DNA of 64,000 bases, from the NCBI RefSeq assembly GCF_030811555.1, contig NZ_JAUSQZ010000001.1, positions 4,771,241 through 4,835,240 on the forward strand, in the 5' to 3' direction. The translations under genes were made by a program, and so were the position numbers. The stretch comes from Kineosporia succinea (GTDB lineage Bacteria > Actinomycetota > Actinomycetes > Actinomycetales > Kineosporiaceae). The notes beneath the pieces were generated by a model. It worked only from the letters and a program-made list of their open reading frames with translations, did not search any database and was not told where the DNA came from. Shown here one piece after another: positions 16,703 through 27,018 of the stretch (the stretch's first letter is position 1; every line of letters begins with the position of its first letter).

Positions 16703-16742
16703 TCGGGGCGGGGACCTCTCGGCCGGGAGGACCCCGCCCCGA
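16703..16742. terminator. Bidirectional terminator
   Basis: TCGGGGCGGGG pairs perfectly with CCCCGCCCCGA. The inner loop is itself nearly palindromic (ACCTCTCGGCCGGGAGGA). It lies between the convergent serine hydrolase and the sugar-binding protein genes and should stop both. Confidence 0.75.
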
Positions 16743-16746
16743 CGTG

Positions 16747-17850
16747 CTACTTCGTCAGCGGCCCCAGCTTCGGGTCGTCGGCGTACGCCTCCACCGCGTT
16801 CTCCTTGGTCACGATCACCGGCGGCAGCAGGTAGGCCGGCACGACCTTCTCGCCGTTGTCGTAGGACTTGTCGTCGTTGATCTCCGGGGTGTCACCCGCC
16901 TGCAGCGACTTCACCATGGTGATGGTCTGGGCCACCAGCTTGCGGGTGTCCTTGTTGATGGTGGAGTACTGCTCGCCGTTCATGATCGACTTCACCGACT
17001 CCACCTCGGAGTCCTGGCCGGTGACCACCGGCACCGGCTTGCCCGCGCCCTTGACCGAGGTGATGATCGCCCGGGCCAGTGAGTCGTTGGGCGAGAGCAC
17101 GCCGTCGGGCGCCTTGTCGCCGCTGTAGGCCGAGGTGAGCAGGGAGTCCATGCGGGACTGGGCGTTCTCGGCCTTCCAGCCCTGGGTGGCCGTCTGCTTG
17201 ATGTCGGTCTGCTTCGACCCGACCACCACGTCACCGCTGTCGATCGCCGGCTGCAGCACGCTCATCGCACCGTCGAAGAACACCTTCGAGTTGTTGTCGT
17301 CGGGCGACCCGGAGAACAGCTCGACCGTGTACGGGCCGTTCGGCTTCTTGGCCTTCATGCCGTCGAGCAGCGCCTGGCCCTGCAGTTCGCCGACCTTGAA
17401 GTTGTCGAAGGCGACGTAGTAGTCGAGGTCGGGGGTGTTGGTGATGAGCCGGTCGTAGGCGATCACCGTGGCGCCCGACTGCTTGGCCTGGGTGACCTGG
17501 GTGGACAGCTGGGCCGCGTCGGTCGCGCCGATCACGATGACCTTGGCGCCCTTGGTCACCATCGCGGCGATCTGCGACTGCTGGTCGGCCACCGTGGTCG
17601 AGGCGCCGGCGTACTGCACGTCGCCCTGGAAACCGGCCTCCTTCAGGCCGGACTCGAACAGGCCGCCGGCCAGTACCCAGTTCTCCGAGGTCTTCGCGGG
17701 CAGGGCCACGCCGATCAGCGCGTCCTTCGCGAACCCCTTCTCCGGGGCGGCGGAGTCGCCGGTGTCGCCGTCGCGCTCGGAGCCGCACGCGGTGAGCGCC
17801 AGGAGAGCGGCAGCTGAGATGACGACGGTCTTGGTGATGAAAGTGCGCAT
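16747..17850 (-). CDS. chvE: Multiple-sugar ABC transporter substrate-binding lipoprotein
   Basis: 367 aa. A lipoprotein signal (ISAAALLALTAC, lipobox LTAC) anchors a periplasmic-binding type 1 fold: IGVALPAKTSENWVLAG, KVIVIGATDAAQLSTQVTQAKQSGATVIAYDRLI, and VTGQDSEVESVKSIMNGEQYSTINKDTR. This is the ChvE/xylose-arabinose-binding subgroup. It is the last gene of the operon mmsA-mmsB-chvE, 31 bp after the permease. It delivers monosaccharides from outside the membrane to the permease. The divergent ROK regulator at 20904 probably controls the operon. Confidence 0.94.
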   Translation of the reverse strand: MRTFITKTVVISAAALLALTACGSERDGDTGDSAAPEKGFAKDALIGVALPAKTSENWVLAGGLFESGLKEAGFQGDVQYAGASTTVADQQSQIAAMVTKGAKVIVIGATDAAQLSTQVTQAKQSGATVIAYDRLITNTPDLDYYVAFDNFKVGELQGQALLDGMKAKKPNGPYTVELFSGSPDDNNSKVFFDGAMSVLQPAIDSGDVVVGSKQTDIKQTATQGWKAENAQSRMDSLLTSAYSGDKAPDGVLSPNDSLARAIITSVKGAGKPVPVVTGQDSEVESVKSIMNGEQYSTINKDTRKLVAQTITMVKSLQAGDTPEINDDKSYDNGEKVVPAYLLPPVIVTKENAVEAYADDPKLGPLTK

Positions 17851-17881
17851 GCTGCGGGACCACCCTTCGTTGGGTCGTGGA

Positions 17882-19152
17882 TCAGCTTGCTGTGGTGACT
17901 TTTTCCCTGGGGGCTTCGGTGGGTGCGGACCGGAACGGTCTGGAGAGTGACCCGATGACCGAGAACCGGCCCTGGTTCTTGTTGTAGACGTCGAGGGAGA
18001 CGGCGGCCAGGAGGAACAGGCCCTTGATGATCTGGGTCATGTCGGTGCCGGTGCCGATCAGCTGCAGGCCGTTGCTGAGCACGGCCATCACCAGACCACC
18101 GACGATCGAGCCGCTGATCGTGCCCAGACCGCCGGAAACCGCGGCGCCACCGATGAACACGGCGGCGATGGCGTCGAGCTCCCAGCTCAGGCCGTCTTGC
18201 GGGCCGGAGGCGGCCGAGCGGGCCACGAAGATCATGCCGGCCAGGGCCGCGAGCACCGACATGTTCATCATGACGAAGAAGTTGACGCGCCGGAGCTTCA
18301 CGCCCGACAGTTCCGCGGCCCGGGCGTTGCCGCCGACCGCGTAGATGTAGCGGCCGCCGGCCGTGTTCCGTGTGTAGAACGAATACACCACGGCCAGCAC
18401 CATCAGGATGATGCCGGAGATCGGGAAACTGGTGCCGACGCGTCCACCCGCGAATCGCAGGGTCACGAAGACGATCAGCGTCAGCATGACGGCGACGCGC
18501 ACTCCGGCGATCCACAGCGGGGCCGGCTCGGCGCCCTCCATCTCGCGTCGCACCTGCCGGGCCCGCAGCTCCCGCACGATCACGGCCACGCAGATCAGCA
18601 GGCCGAGGATGAGAGTGGCGTTGTTGTAACCGGTGTCGGGCCCGAACTCGGGCAGGTACCCGGCGCCGATGTCACGGAACCCGTCGGGCACCGGCACGGT
18701 GGCGGCGTTGCCGATGAGCTGGTTGCCGCCGCGGAACAGCAGCATGCCGGCCAGTGTCACGATGAACGCGGGCACCCCGATGTAGGCCACGAAAAAGCCC
18801 TGCCAGGCGCCGATCAGGGCGCCCACGGCCAGGCCGAGCAGGATGCCGAGCGGCCAGGGCACGTCGTGCTCGGTGATCGCCTTGGCCACCACGATGCCGG
18901 TGAACGCGGCCACCGATCCGACCGACAGGTCGATGTGCCCGGCCACGATGACCATGAGCATGCCGATGGACAGGATCGAGATGTACGCGTACTGCTGGGT
19001 GAGCGCCATCAGGTTGCCCGAGGTCAGGGTGAGCCCGTCGGTGCGGATCTGGAAGAACAGGATGATCGCCACCAGCGTGAAGATCATCCCGAACTGCCGG
19101 GCGTTCGACGTGCCCCCGCCGAAGAGGTTGTGCTGCAGGTCTTTCAGGTAGC

Positions 19153-19156
<4 letters not shown>
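17882..19156 (-). CDS. mmsB: Multiple-sugar ABC transporter permease
   Basis: 424 aa polytopic BPD_transp_2 permease. Hydrophobic helices recur through the protein ([55 protein letters not shown]). The EAA-like family signature [17 protein letters not shown] is clear, and the C-terminal half has [22 protein letters not shown]. The ATG at 19156 overlaps the ATPase stop (ATGA), so it is translationally coupled; in-frame sequence upstream belongs to the ATPase gene. It forms the membrane channel for sugar uptake with MmsA and ChvE. Confidence 0.94.
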
Positions 19157-20691
<1,535 letters not shown>

Positions 20692-20827
20692 CTCTCCTCC
20701 AAACCATGCATCGGAAAAGTCGTTTCGTCGTGGCCCGTGGATGCGTGAGCACTTTCGGGCCAGGGCGACCGTTCAGCGCGAACAGAGGTCAGGTCGTCCC
20801 CGACCACTCGCGGAACGCTAAATTCAA

Positions 20828-20844
20828 TTGATTTACTAAGTCAA
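20828..20844. promoter_or_regulatory. Probable ROK operator in divergent sugar-transport promoter
   Basis: TTGATTTACTAAGTCAA is a 17-bp imperfect palindrome (TTGA-x-TTA-x-TAA-x-TCAA) containing the TTTACTAA core seen in many ROK/NagC operators. It lies in the only AT-rich part of the gap between mmsA and the ROK gene, within 80 bp of the regulator start. A TAGCGT on the minus strand near 20817-20822 could be the mmsA -10 box. Confidence 0.5.
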
Positions 20845-20903
20845 CGACCTTTCGGTACCAAACCGTCAATTGGCGACGAGTGGTAGCAGGAGGACTTGAT
20901 CCC

Positions 20904-22124
20904 GTGCGTCAGACAGGCTCCAACCTTCCCCGGGTCGGTCAGTACAACCGGGCGCTCGTGCTCGACCAGATCCGGCTGGCCGACGGCATCAGCCGGGTCG
21001 AGCTGGCCGGGCTGACCGGGCTGACCCCGCAGAGCGTGTCCGGCATCGTGCGCCGGCTCATCGCCGAGGGGCTGGTGCTGGAAGACGGTGCGGGCACCTC
21101 CCGGGGCGGCAAGCCCCGAATGCGGTTGCGCGTCAACGCTTCTTCCGGCCGGGCGGTGGGGGTGCACTTCGACCCGGCCGAACTGTCCGCGGTGGTGGTC
21201 GATCTGCTGGGCCGTCCGCTGGCCACGCTGCGTCGTCCGCCTCCGCCGCACGCCGACGGGCCGCAGCTCGCGGCGGCGGTGGCCGACCTGGTCGGCACGG
21301 TGCTGGAACGGGCCGCGGTGCCCAGGGAGGAGGTGGTCGGCCTGGGTCTCGTCACTCCCGGCCCGATCGATCACGGTCGTGGGCTGGTGATGACCCCGCC
21401 CCAGCTGGCCTCCTGGTCGCGGGTCCCGCTGAAGAGGCTGGTCGCGGAGGCCACCGGCCTTCCGGTCACGCTGGACAACGACGCGACGGCGGCCGCGGTG
21501 GGCGAGCGCTGGGCCGGTGCCGGGCGGGGCGTCGCGAACTTCGCCTACTTCTTCCTGGGCACCGGGGTCGGGGGCGGGCTGGTGCTCGGGCACCAGGTGC
21601 ACCGCGGCAGTTCGATGAACGCCGCCGAGTTCGGGCACACCACGGTCGAGCCGGCCGGTGGGCGGTGCTACTGCGGCAACGTGGGCTGCCTGGAGATGCT
21701 GATCAGCCCGGGGGCGATCGAGGCCGAGGTGCGGCGCCGGCTCGCGGCGGGGGAGGGGGCCGGATCGGTGCTGCGGGGGGCGCCGGGTCTCGACGCGGTG
21801 AACCGGGCCGCGGCGGCGGGAGACGCCTTCGCCGGCCAGATCGTCGACGCGGCTGCCGGATACCTGGCCACGGTCGTGGTCAACGTGCTGAACGTGGTCG
21901 ACGTCGACCTGGTGATCCTGGGCGGGCGGGGTCTGCGCCATGTCGAGGAGCGCGTGAGCCGAACCGTCGAGCGGGCGGTGCGGACGCGTCCGTTGGCCCG
22001 CGACCTGCACACCGCTCAGGTGACCCTCTCACCGCTGGCCCGCGACGCCGCCGCCGTCGGCGGTGCCGCCCTGGTGCTCTACGCCGCGTACTCGCCACAG
22101 GTCTCGTCACTGCTGTCGCGCTGA
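20904..22124 (+). CDS. ROK-family transcriptional regulator of the sugar transporter
   Basis: 406 aa. A winged HTH (residues about 10-65: RVGQYNRALVLDQIRLADGISRVELAGLTGLTPQSVSGIVRRL) is fused to a ROK domain with LDNDATAAAVGERWAGAGRG, FFLGTGVGGGLVLG and the Zn signature CYCGNVGCLE. GTG 20904 is chosen because AGGAGG lies at 20888-20893 with a 10-nt spacer; a GTG 24 bp upstream precedes that site. It is divergent from mmsA-mmsB-chvE and likely represses it until its sugar ligand binds. Confidence 0.92.
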   Translation: MRQTGSNLPRVGQYNRALVLDQIRLADGISRVELAGLTGLTPQSVSGIVRRLIAEGLVLEDGAGTSRGGKPRMRLRVNASSGRAVGVHFDPAELSAVVVDLLGRPLATLRRPPPPHADGPQLAAAVADLVGTVLERAAVPREEVVGLGLVTPGPIDHGRGLVMTPPQLASWSRVPLKRLVAEATGLPVTLDNDATAAAVGERWAGAGRGVANFAYFFLGTGVGGGLVLGHQVHRGSSMNAAEFGHTTVEPAGGRCYCGNVGCLEMLISPGAIEAEVRRRLAAGEGAGSVLRGAPGLDAVNRAAAAGDAFAGQIVDAAAGYLATVVVNVLNVVDVDLVILGGRGLRHVEERVSRTVERAVRTRPLARDLHTAQVTLSPLARDAAAVGGAALVLYAAYSPQVSSLLSR

Positions 22125-22136
22125 GGCACCCACCTC

Positions 22137-22414
22137 GTCTGCCTGTACCGCCCGCCCGCCTGCCTGCACCGCCCGCCTGCCTGCCTGCACCGCCTGCCTG
22201 GCCCGCCCGCCTCGCCTGCCCACGTGCCTGCCCGCCTGCCTGCCTCGCCTGCCCACGCGCCTGCCTGCCTCGCCTGCCTCGCCTGCCTCGCCTGCCTGCC
22301 TCGCTTGCCTGTCTGCCTCGCCTGCCTGTCTGCCCGTCTGCCCACGCGCCTGCTCGCCCACCTGCCTCGCCCGCCTGCCCGCCCTGCCCGCCCTGCCTGT
22401 CTGCCCCGGGGCAC
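22137..22414. repeat. CCTG/CCTCG-rich simple-sequence tract
   Basis: About 280 bp made almost wholly of C, T and G on the plus strand, built from CCTG, CTGC and CCTCG units (for example CCTGCCTGCCTCGCCTGCC). There are very few A residues. No exact long unit is kept; it looks like a decayed tetranucleotide expansion. It follows the ROK gene immediately and precedes mprF. Long open frames across it on both strands are by-products of the stop-free repeat. It may form slipped or hairpin structures. Confidence 0.9.
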
Positions 22415-22452
22415 CCGCTCCGAATCCCTCGCCGCCGGCACAGCAACACCCC

Positions 22453-22471
22453 CTATACCCGACCGGTATAG
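22453..22471. promoter_or_regulatory. Inverted repeat upstream of mprF
   Basis: CTATACC-CGACC-GGTATAG, perfect 7-base arms with a 5-base spacer, is the only AT-containing motif in this GC/CT-rich gap, about 120 bp before mprF. It is a candidate regulator-binding site in the mprF promoter region. The rest of the gap (22415-22589) holds no gene that I can support. Confidence 0.45.
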
Positions 22472-22589
22472 CGAGTACCCCTGTGCTCCCGCACCAGGCG
22501 AAGGGGATGGTTGCCGCAGCGTACTTCCGCTCTGGCGCAACGTGATTCACTCTCAAGGTGTCGTCGCCCACCGACGATGACACCGAGCG

Positions 22590-25193
22590 ATGACAGTCCA
22601 GGGTGAACAGGAGACAACCGACCACGTCGAACGCCGCACGGGCGTCCGTGGCCGGTGGATCGCCCAGTTGGCCGTGCTCGGCGCGGCCGTGGCCGCCGTC
22701 GTGGTGCTGCAGCAGCGCCTGTCGGGCTATCCCTGGCACAGCCTGAACGACGACCTCGCCGCGATCGGGGCCGGTCCGGTGCTGCTCGCCGTGCTGGCCA
22801 CGGCCGCGTCGTACTCGATCATGGTCGTCTACGACGCGATGGCCCTGAGCTACGTCGAGCACGCCATGCCCCCGCGACGCTACGCCGCCGCCTCGTTCGT
22901 GGCCACCGCCTTCGGCAACACCCTGGGCGCGTCGGCCATCGTGGGCGCGGCGCTGCGGGCACGGTTGTACTCGGCCTGGGGACTGCCGGCCTTCGCCATC
23001 ACCCGGGTCGCGGCCTTCAACCTGATCACGCTCAGCCTGGGCAGTTCCGTGCTCATGGCGGTGGGACTGGGCTGGGCCCCACCACTGGTGCTGGACTGGC
23101 TGCCGTTCGGGCGCCCGGTCGCGCAGCTGCTGGCCGGGGTGCTGGCCGTCGGGGTGCTTGCGTACCTGGCCTGGTGCGGACGCGGCAAGGAACCCGTCAC
23201 CGTCCGCAGCTGGCGTGTCGACCGTCCCACCCGCACGATGGCGCTCACCCAGCTGGTTGTGTCGGTGGTCGAGTGGCTGACCATGGCCGCGGTGCTCTAC
23301 GTGCTGCTGCCCGACGGGCACGGCCTGGGGTTCGTGCCGTTCGCGGTGCTCTTCGTCCTGGCCACCACCCTCGGCCTGCTCAGCAACGTGCCCGGTGGCC
23401 TGGGCGTGGTCGAGGCCGTGCTGGTGCTCGCGCTGGCCGACAGCACCCCCTCGACCGGCCTCGTCACCGCGCTCGTGGCCTACCGCCTGATCTACTACCT
23501 GCTGCCGCTCGGCCTGGCCGCCGTGGTGCTGGCCGTGCTCGAGGCCCGCCGCGATCCCGACCGCACGAACACCCTGGTGCGCGTCGCCGACATCCTCACC
23601 CCGTCCGTCATGGCTCTGCTGCTGGTCGTTCTCGGCGCCCTGATGATCATCACCGGCCAGGTGCCGGGTGCCTCGTCCAGCCCGCTGAGCGCGTTCGTCA
23701 CCAGCCTGGGCGGTGTCGGTGTGCTGGTGCTGGCCCGGGGTCTGCACCGGCGTCTGCAGGGGGCGTGGGGACTGACGATCATCGCCCTGCTGGTGTTCGC
23801 CGCGACCCACCGAACCCTGCTCGCCGTGGCCGCCGTCGTGCTGACGGTGCTGCTCGTGCTGGCCCGCCGGGTGTTCCGTCGCACCACGTCGCTGCTGACC
23901 GACCCCCGTGGCTGGGCCTGGCCCCTGGCCGTCACCGGCATCGCGACCGCGCTGGTCTGGTGGCACAACGCCTCTCTCGCCGACCGGCTCGGCGACCGCA
24001 CGGTGCCGGCCACCGTGACCGGCGAGGGCTCCTCCTTCACCCGGCTGGTACTGGCCGGGGCCGTGATCGCGCTCATCGTCGTCGGCATCCGCCTGCAGCG
24101 GCCCAGCGCCGGGCCCCTGACCGCGTCCGAGGAGGACCTGATCCGGGCCGTTCCGGTGATGGCGCACTCCAGTCACGGCAACGCCTGCCTGATCTGGACC
24201 GGTGACAAGCGGATCCTGTTCTCCGAGAAGGGGAACGCCCTGCTGATGTTCCGCGTCGAGGGCCGCAGCTGGGTCGTGATGGGCGACCCGGTGGGTGAGG
24301 AGTCCGAGTTCGACGACCTGATCTGGCGCTTCCTGGACCTGGTCAACAGTCGCGCGGGACGTCCCGTGTTCTACTGCGTGCGTGACGATCTCGCCGACCT
24401 GTACCGCTCGCACGGGCTGCTGCTGAACAAGCTCGGCGAGGAAGCCATGATCCCCCTGGCCGATTTCACCATGACCGGCTCGAAACGCTCGAAGCTGCGC
24501 AGCGAGTGCCGCGCGAGCACCAAGGCCGGCGTCAGCATCGAGATCCTCGAGGGCGAGGCCCTGCGCGCCGTGCTGCCGCAGCTGCGCGAGGTCTCCGACC
24601 AGTGGCTGGCCAAGCACAACACGCGCGAGAAGTCCTTCTCGCTGGGAGCATTCGACGAGGAGTACGTCTCCCGGTTCCCGGTCGCGGTGGCCAGAATCGA
24701 GGACGACGTGGTCGCCTTCGCCTCCCTCTGGGCCAGCGGGGCGCGGCACGAGGTGAAGGTCGACCTGATGCGGCGCCGGCTCGAGGCGCCCCGCACGGTG
24801 ATGACCCACCTGTTCGTCGAGTCCATGCTGTGGGCGCAGGCCGAGGGCTACGACACGTTCAACATCGGCATGGCGCCCCTGTCCGGGATGCGCACCGACG
24901 GCACCTTCTGGGAACGGGCGGGCCACCTGCTGTGGACGCACGGCGAGCACTTCTACAACTTCCAGGGCCTGCGCCAGTTCAAGGAGCGCTTCGGACCGGA
25001 ATGGGAGACGCGCTACGTCGCCTCGTTCGGCGGCCCGGCCCTGCCGGTCGTGATGCTCGACGTGGCCGTGCTGGTCTCCGGCGGATTCCGGGGCATGGTG
25101 CCGCACCTGCACAAGATCCCGTCCGGCATCCCGAAGCCTTCGTCGAAGGTGCTGGTCGGAGCCGCGAAGGCGGACGCCGAACCTCCCGCGTGA
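22590..25193 (+). CDS. mprF: MprF-like phosphatidylglycerol aminoacyltransferase/flippase
   Basis: 867 aa, the normal size. The N-terminal two thirds are a polytopic flippase domain with many hydrophobic helices (for example FAVLFVLATTLGLLSNVPGGLGVVEAVLVLAL, the UPF0104-type signature). From about residue 512 follows the soluble DUF2156 transferase: AVPVMAHSSHGNACLIWTGD, VMGDPVGEESEFDDLIW, SLGAFDEEYVSRFPVAVAR, FNIGMAPLSGM. It transfers Lys or Ala from tRNA to phosphatidylglycerol and flips the product, lowering surface charge against cationic peptides. The stop overlaps the start of an alpha/beta hydrolase gene. No clear ribosome-binding site is seen. Confidence 0.93.
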   Translation: MTVQGEQETTDHVERRTGVRGRWIAQLAVLGAAVAAVVVLQQRLSGYPWHSLNDDLAAIGAGPVLLAVLATAASYSIMVVYDAMALSYVEHAMPPRRYAAASFVATAFGNTLGASAIVGAALRARLYSAWGLPAFAITRVAAFNLITLSLGSSVLMAVGLGWAPPLVLDWLPFGRPVAQLLAGVLAVGVLAYLAWCGRGKEPVTVRSWRVDRPTRTMALTQLVVSVVEWLTMAAVLYVLLPDGHGLGFVPFAVLFVLATTLGLLSNVPGGLGVVEAVLVLALADSTPSTGLVTALVAYRLIYYLLPLGLAAVVLAVLEARRDPDRTNTLVRVADILTPSVMALLLVVLGALMIITGQVPGASSSPLSAFVTSLGGVGVLVLARGLHRRLQGAWGLTIIALLVFAATHRTLLAVAAVVLTVLLVLARRVFRRTTSLLTDPRGWAWPLAVTGIATALVWWHNASLADRLGDRTVPATVTGEGSSFTRLVLAGAVIALIVVGIRLQRPSAGPLTASEEDLIRAVPVMAHSSHGNACLIWTGDKRILFSEKGNALLMFRVEGRSWVVMGDPVGEESEFDDLIWRFLDLVNSRAGRPVFYCVRDDLADLYRSHGLLLNKLGEEAMIPLADFTMTGSKRSKLRSECRASTKAGVSIEILEGEALRAVLPQLREVSDQWLAKHNTREKSFSLGAFDEEYVSRFPVAVARIEDDVVAFASLWASGARHEVKVDLMRRRLEAPRTVMTHLFVESMLWAQAEGYDTFNIGMAPLSGMRTDGTFWERAGHLLWTHGEHFYNFQGLRQFKERFGPEWETRYVASFGGPALPVVMLDVAVLVSGGFRGMVPHLHKIPSGIPKPSSKVLVGAAKADAEPPA

Positions 25194-26620
25194 CCGTGCA
25201 CGACCCGGCCCGGGTGGCTCTCGCGCGGCGGGTGCTGGGCGCACTCGCGCGCCGGGTGGCGGGGCGGGACGCGCTGGTGGTGACCCGCCCGGTCCACCCG
25301 GATCCCGCGAACCCCGCCGCCGGCACCCCCGCCCCCGCGGACGGAGGCCCGGCGAGCCGGCGTCCTGCGGATCCGGGCCGCGAGTCCCGCCTGACGTTCT
25401 CCCTCACCGCGGTGCGCACCGGTCCCCGGGGCCGGACACCCGTCCTCTTCATCCCCGGTGGCCCGGGGCTGGCCTCGGTGATTCCCTACCGGGGCCTGCG
25501 CCGCGCGGCGACCCGCCTCGGCCTCGACGTGATCATGGTCGAGCACCGGGGAATCGGCCTGTCCCGCCGCGATGCGAACGGCCACGACCTTCCCCTGTCG
25601 GCCGTCACCGTGACAGCTGCCGCCGACGACCTGGCCGCCGTGCTCGACGCCGCCGGTGTCCCCGATGCCGTCGTCTACGGAAGCTCCTACGGCAGCTACC
25701 TCGCCCAGGTCTTCGCCGCCCGCCACCCCGGCCGGGTCGCCGCCCTCGTCCTCGACTCGCCCCTGCTCTCGGTGGAGGACGACCTCGCCGACGTCCGCGC
25801 CCACCGTCGCCGCCGGCTCTGGGACGAGGACCCCACCGGGCTCACCGACGATCGGCTCCACCGGGAGAGCCCGGGGCGGGACGAGGTGGAACGGGACGAG
25901 GTGGGGCGCGACGAGGTGCCGTCCCCGGCCCCGGTCGTGCGGCGGGCGGCGCAACGCCTGGCGATGGCCGAGCTGAGCCGCGTGGCGGAGGTCGTGTACG
26001 AGTTCGCCGGGCCGGACACCCTGCGGCGGCTGCTGGCCGGCGACTCCGGAAGAGCCCGGCTGCTCCGGCACCTGATCGCCCGCACCGGCCGTCTCGACGG
26101 TCCGGGTACGCCCCACGTGATGGAGCCCGATCTGGTCGCGGGCATCGCCTTCGGCACTCTCGGGTTCGGGATCCCGCCCGACGGCGGACCGCTCGACCCG
26201 CAACTGCACCAGGCCGGGACCGCCGACAACAGGCCCCGATTCGCCGGGGAACCCGTCGACCTGCGCAGGCACCTCGAGCAGTTCGCCAAGCCTCTGGTCG
26301 TGATCAGCGGCGAGCGGGACCTGCGCACACCCCGTCCGATCGCCGACCGCATCGTGGCCCTGGCCCCGCACACCGTGCTGGTGCCGATCGCCGGTCTGGG
26401 GCACAGCGCTCTCGACGGGCACCAGCTCGCCGCCGTCCACGTCGCCCGCGCGGTCGCCGACGGCCGCCCCGACGACCGGGAAGCGCTCGCCGCCCGGCTG
26501 GGAGCCCTGTCCCTCGGCCCCGGGACCCGGCTCGAAGCCCTGCCTCGTCGTGGTCCCGCCGCCCATCTCGGCCCTCTCCTGCGGATCGCGACGTACGGCC
26601 TGAGATCTCACCCGCAGTGA
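25190..26620 (+). CDS. Alpha/beta hydrolase coupled to mprF
   Basis: 476 aa, prolyl-aminopeptidase/TAP-like hydrolase. The oxyanion region is PVLFIPGGPGLAS near residue 83, and VEHRGIGLSRR precedes the nucleophile elbow VVYGSSYGSYLAQV (Ser near residue 165). The acid lies in VISGERDLRTPRP and the His in GLGHSALDG. A cap insertion holds a short charged repeat (RDEVERDEVGRDEV). GTG 25190 overlaps the mprF stop (GTGA), so it is made together with MprF. That coupling suggests a substrate linked to aminoacyl-lipids, but peptides are equally possible from the family. No signal peptide is visible. Confidence 0.85.
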   Translation: MTVHDPARVALARRVLGALARRVAGRDALVVTRPVHPDPANPAAGTPAPADGGPASRRPADPGRESRLTFSLTAVRTGPRGRTPVLFIPGGPGLASVIPYRGLRRAATRLGLDVIMVEHRGIGLSRRDANGHDLPLSAVTVTAAADDLAAVLDAAGVPDAVVYGSSYGSYLAQVFAARHPGRVAALVLDSPLLSVEDDLADVRAHRRRRLWDEDPTGLTDDRLHRESPGRDEVERDEVGRDEVPSPAPVVRRAAQRLAMAELSRVAEVVYEFAGPDTLRRLLAGDSGRARLLRHLIARTGRLDGPGTPHVMEPDLVAGIAFGTLGFGIPPDGGPLDPQLHQAGTADNRPRFAGEPVDLRRHLEQFAKPLVVISGERDLRTPRPIADRIVALAPHTVLVPIAGLGHSALDGHQLAAVHVARAVADGRPDDREALAARLGALSLGPGTRLEALPRRGPAAHLGPLLRIATYGLRSHPQ

Positions 26621-27018
26621 TCATCGGCCTGCTCAGAGGTCCCAACCGTCGCCATCGTTTCCGACGTGTGTCGCGTAACTCGAAAAGCATTGCGGAGAAA
26701 CAGAACTGGCCACTATTGGACGAATGTCCAGTCGGCATGCGGCGGTTCGAGGGTGACGAGCGCCCGGGGATCCACCATCTAAGCCACGAAACGACGATCA
26801 CGCCCAATTCACCCGTTTAACGGTATGCATAGCGTAGTCACCCCATTTCGCGGCTCGATCGAAGTCTCAAGGTTTGCCTTTCGTGGCGGAGTGTCCGTTT
26901 GATTCTCTCTTTTGATCTGAACTTTCCTCTTTCCCTCCCTTGACCCTCGCAAATGGCGGATGTCATGGTTCTCGCCGTCTGAAGGCAGGCAATCGGGAAA
27001 CCTTGAGGAGAGCGGCCT
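26621..27018. other. Intergenic region before the conservon
   Basis: About 400 bp with clearly lower GC than its neighbours and no convincing gene. A TGGAC-GAAT-GTCCA inverted repeat lies near 26717-26730, and a TAGCGT -10-like box occurs in GCATAGCGTAGTC near 26832. Around 26895-26960 is a T-rich stretch (CTCTCTTTTGATC, CTTTCCTCTTTCCC). It most likely holds the cvnA promoter and a long 5' untranslated region; no known riboswitch was recognised. Confidence 0.5.

Noticed and set aside
22107-25244. A 1045-residue minus-strand open frame across mprF and the repeat tract
   Set aside because: It is a mirror of the mprF coding frame plus a stop-free repeat; composition is Gln/His/Arg/Gly-rich with no domain.
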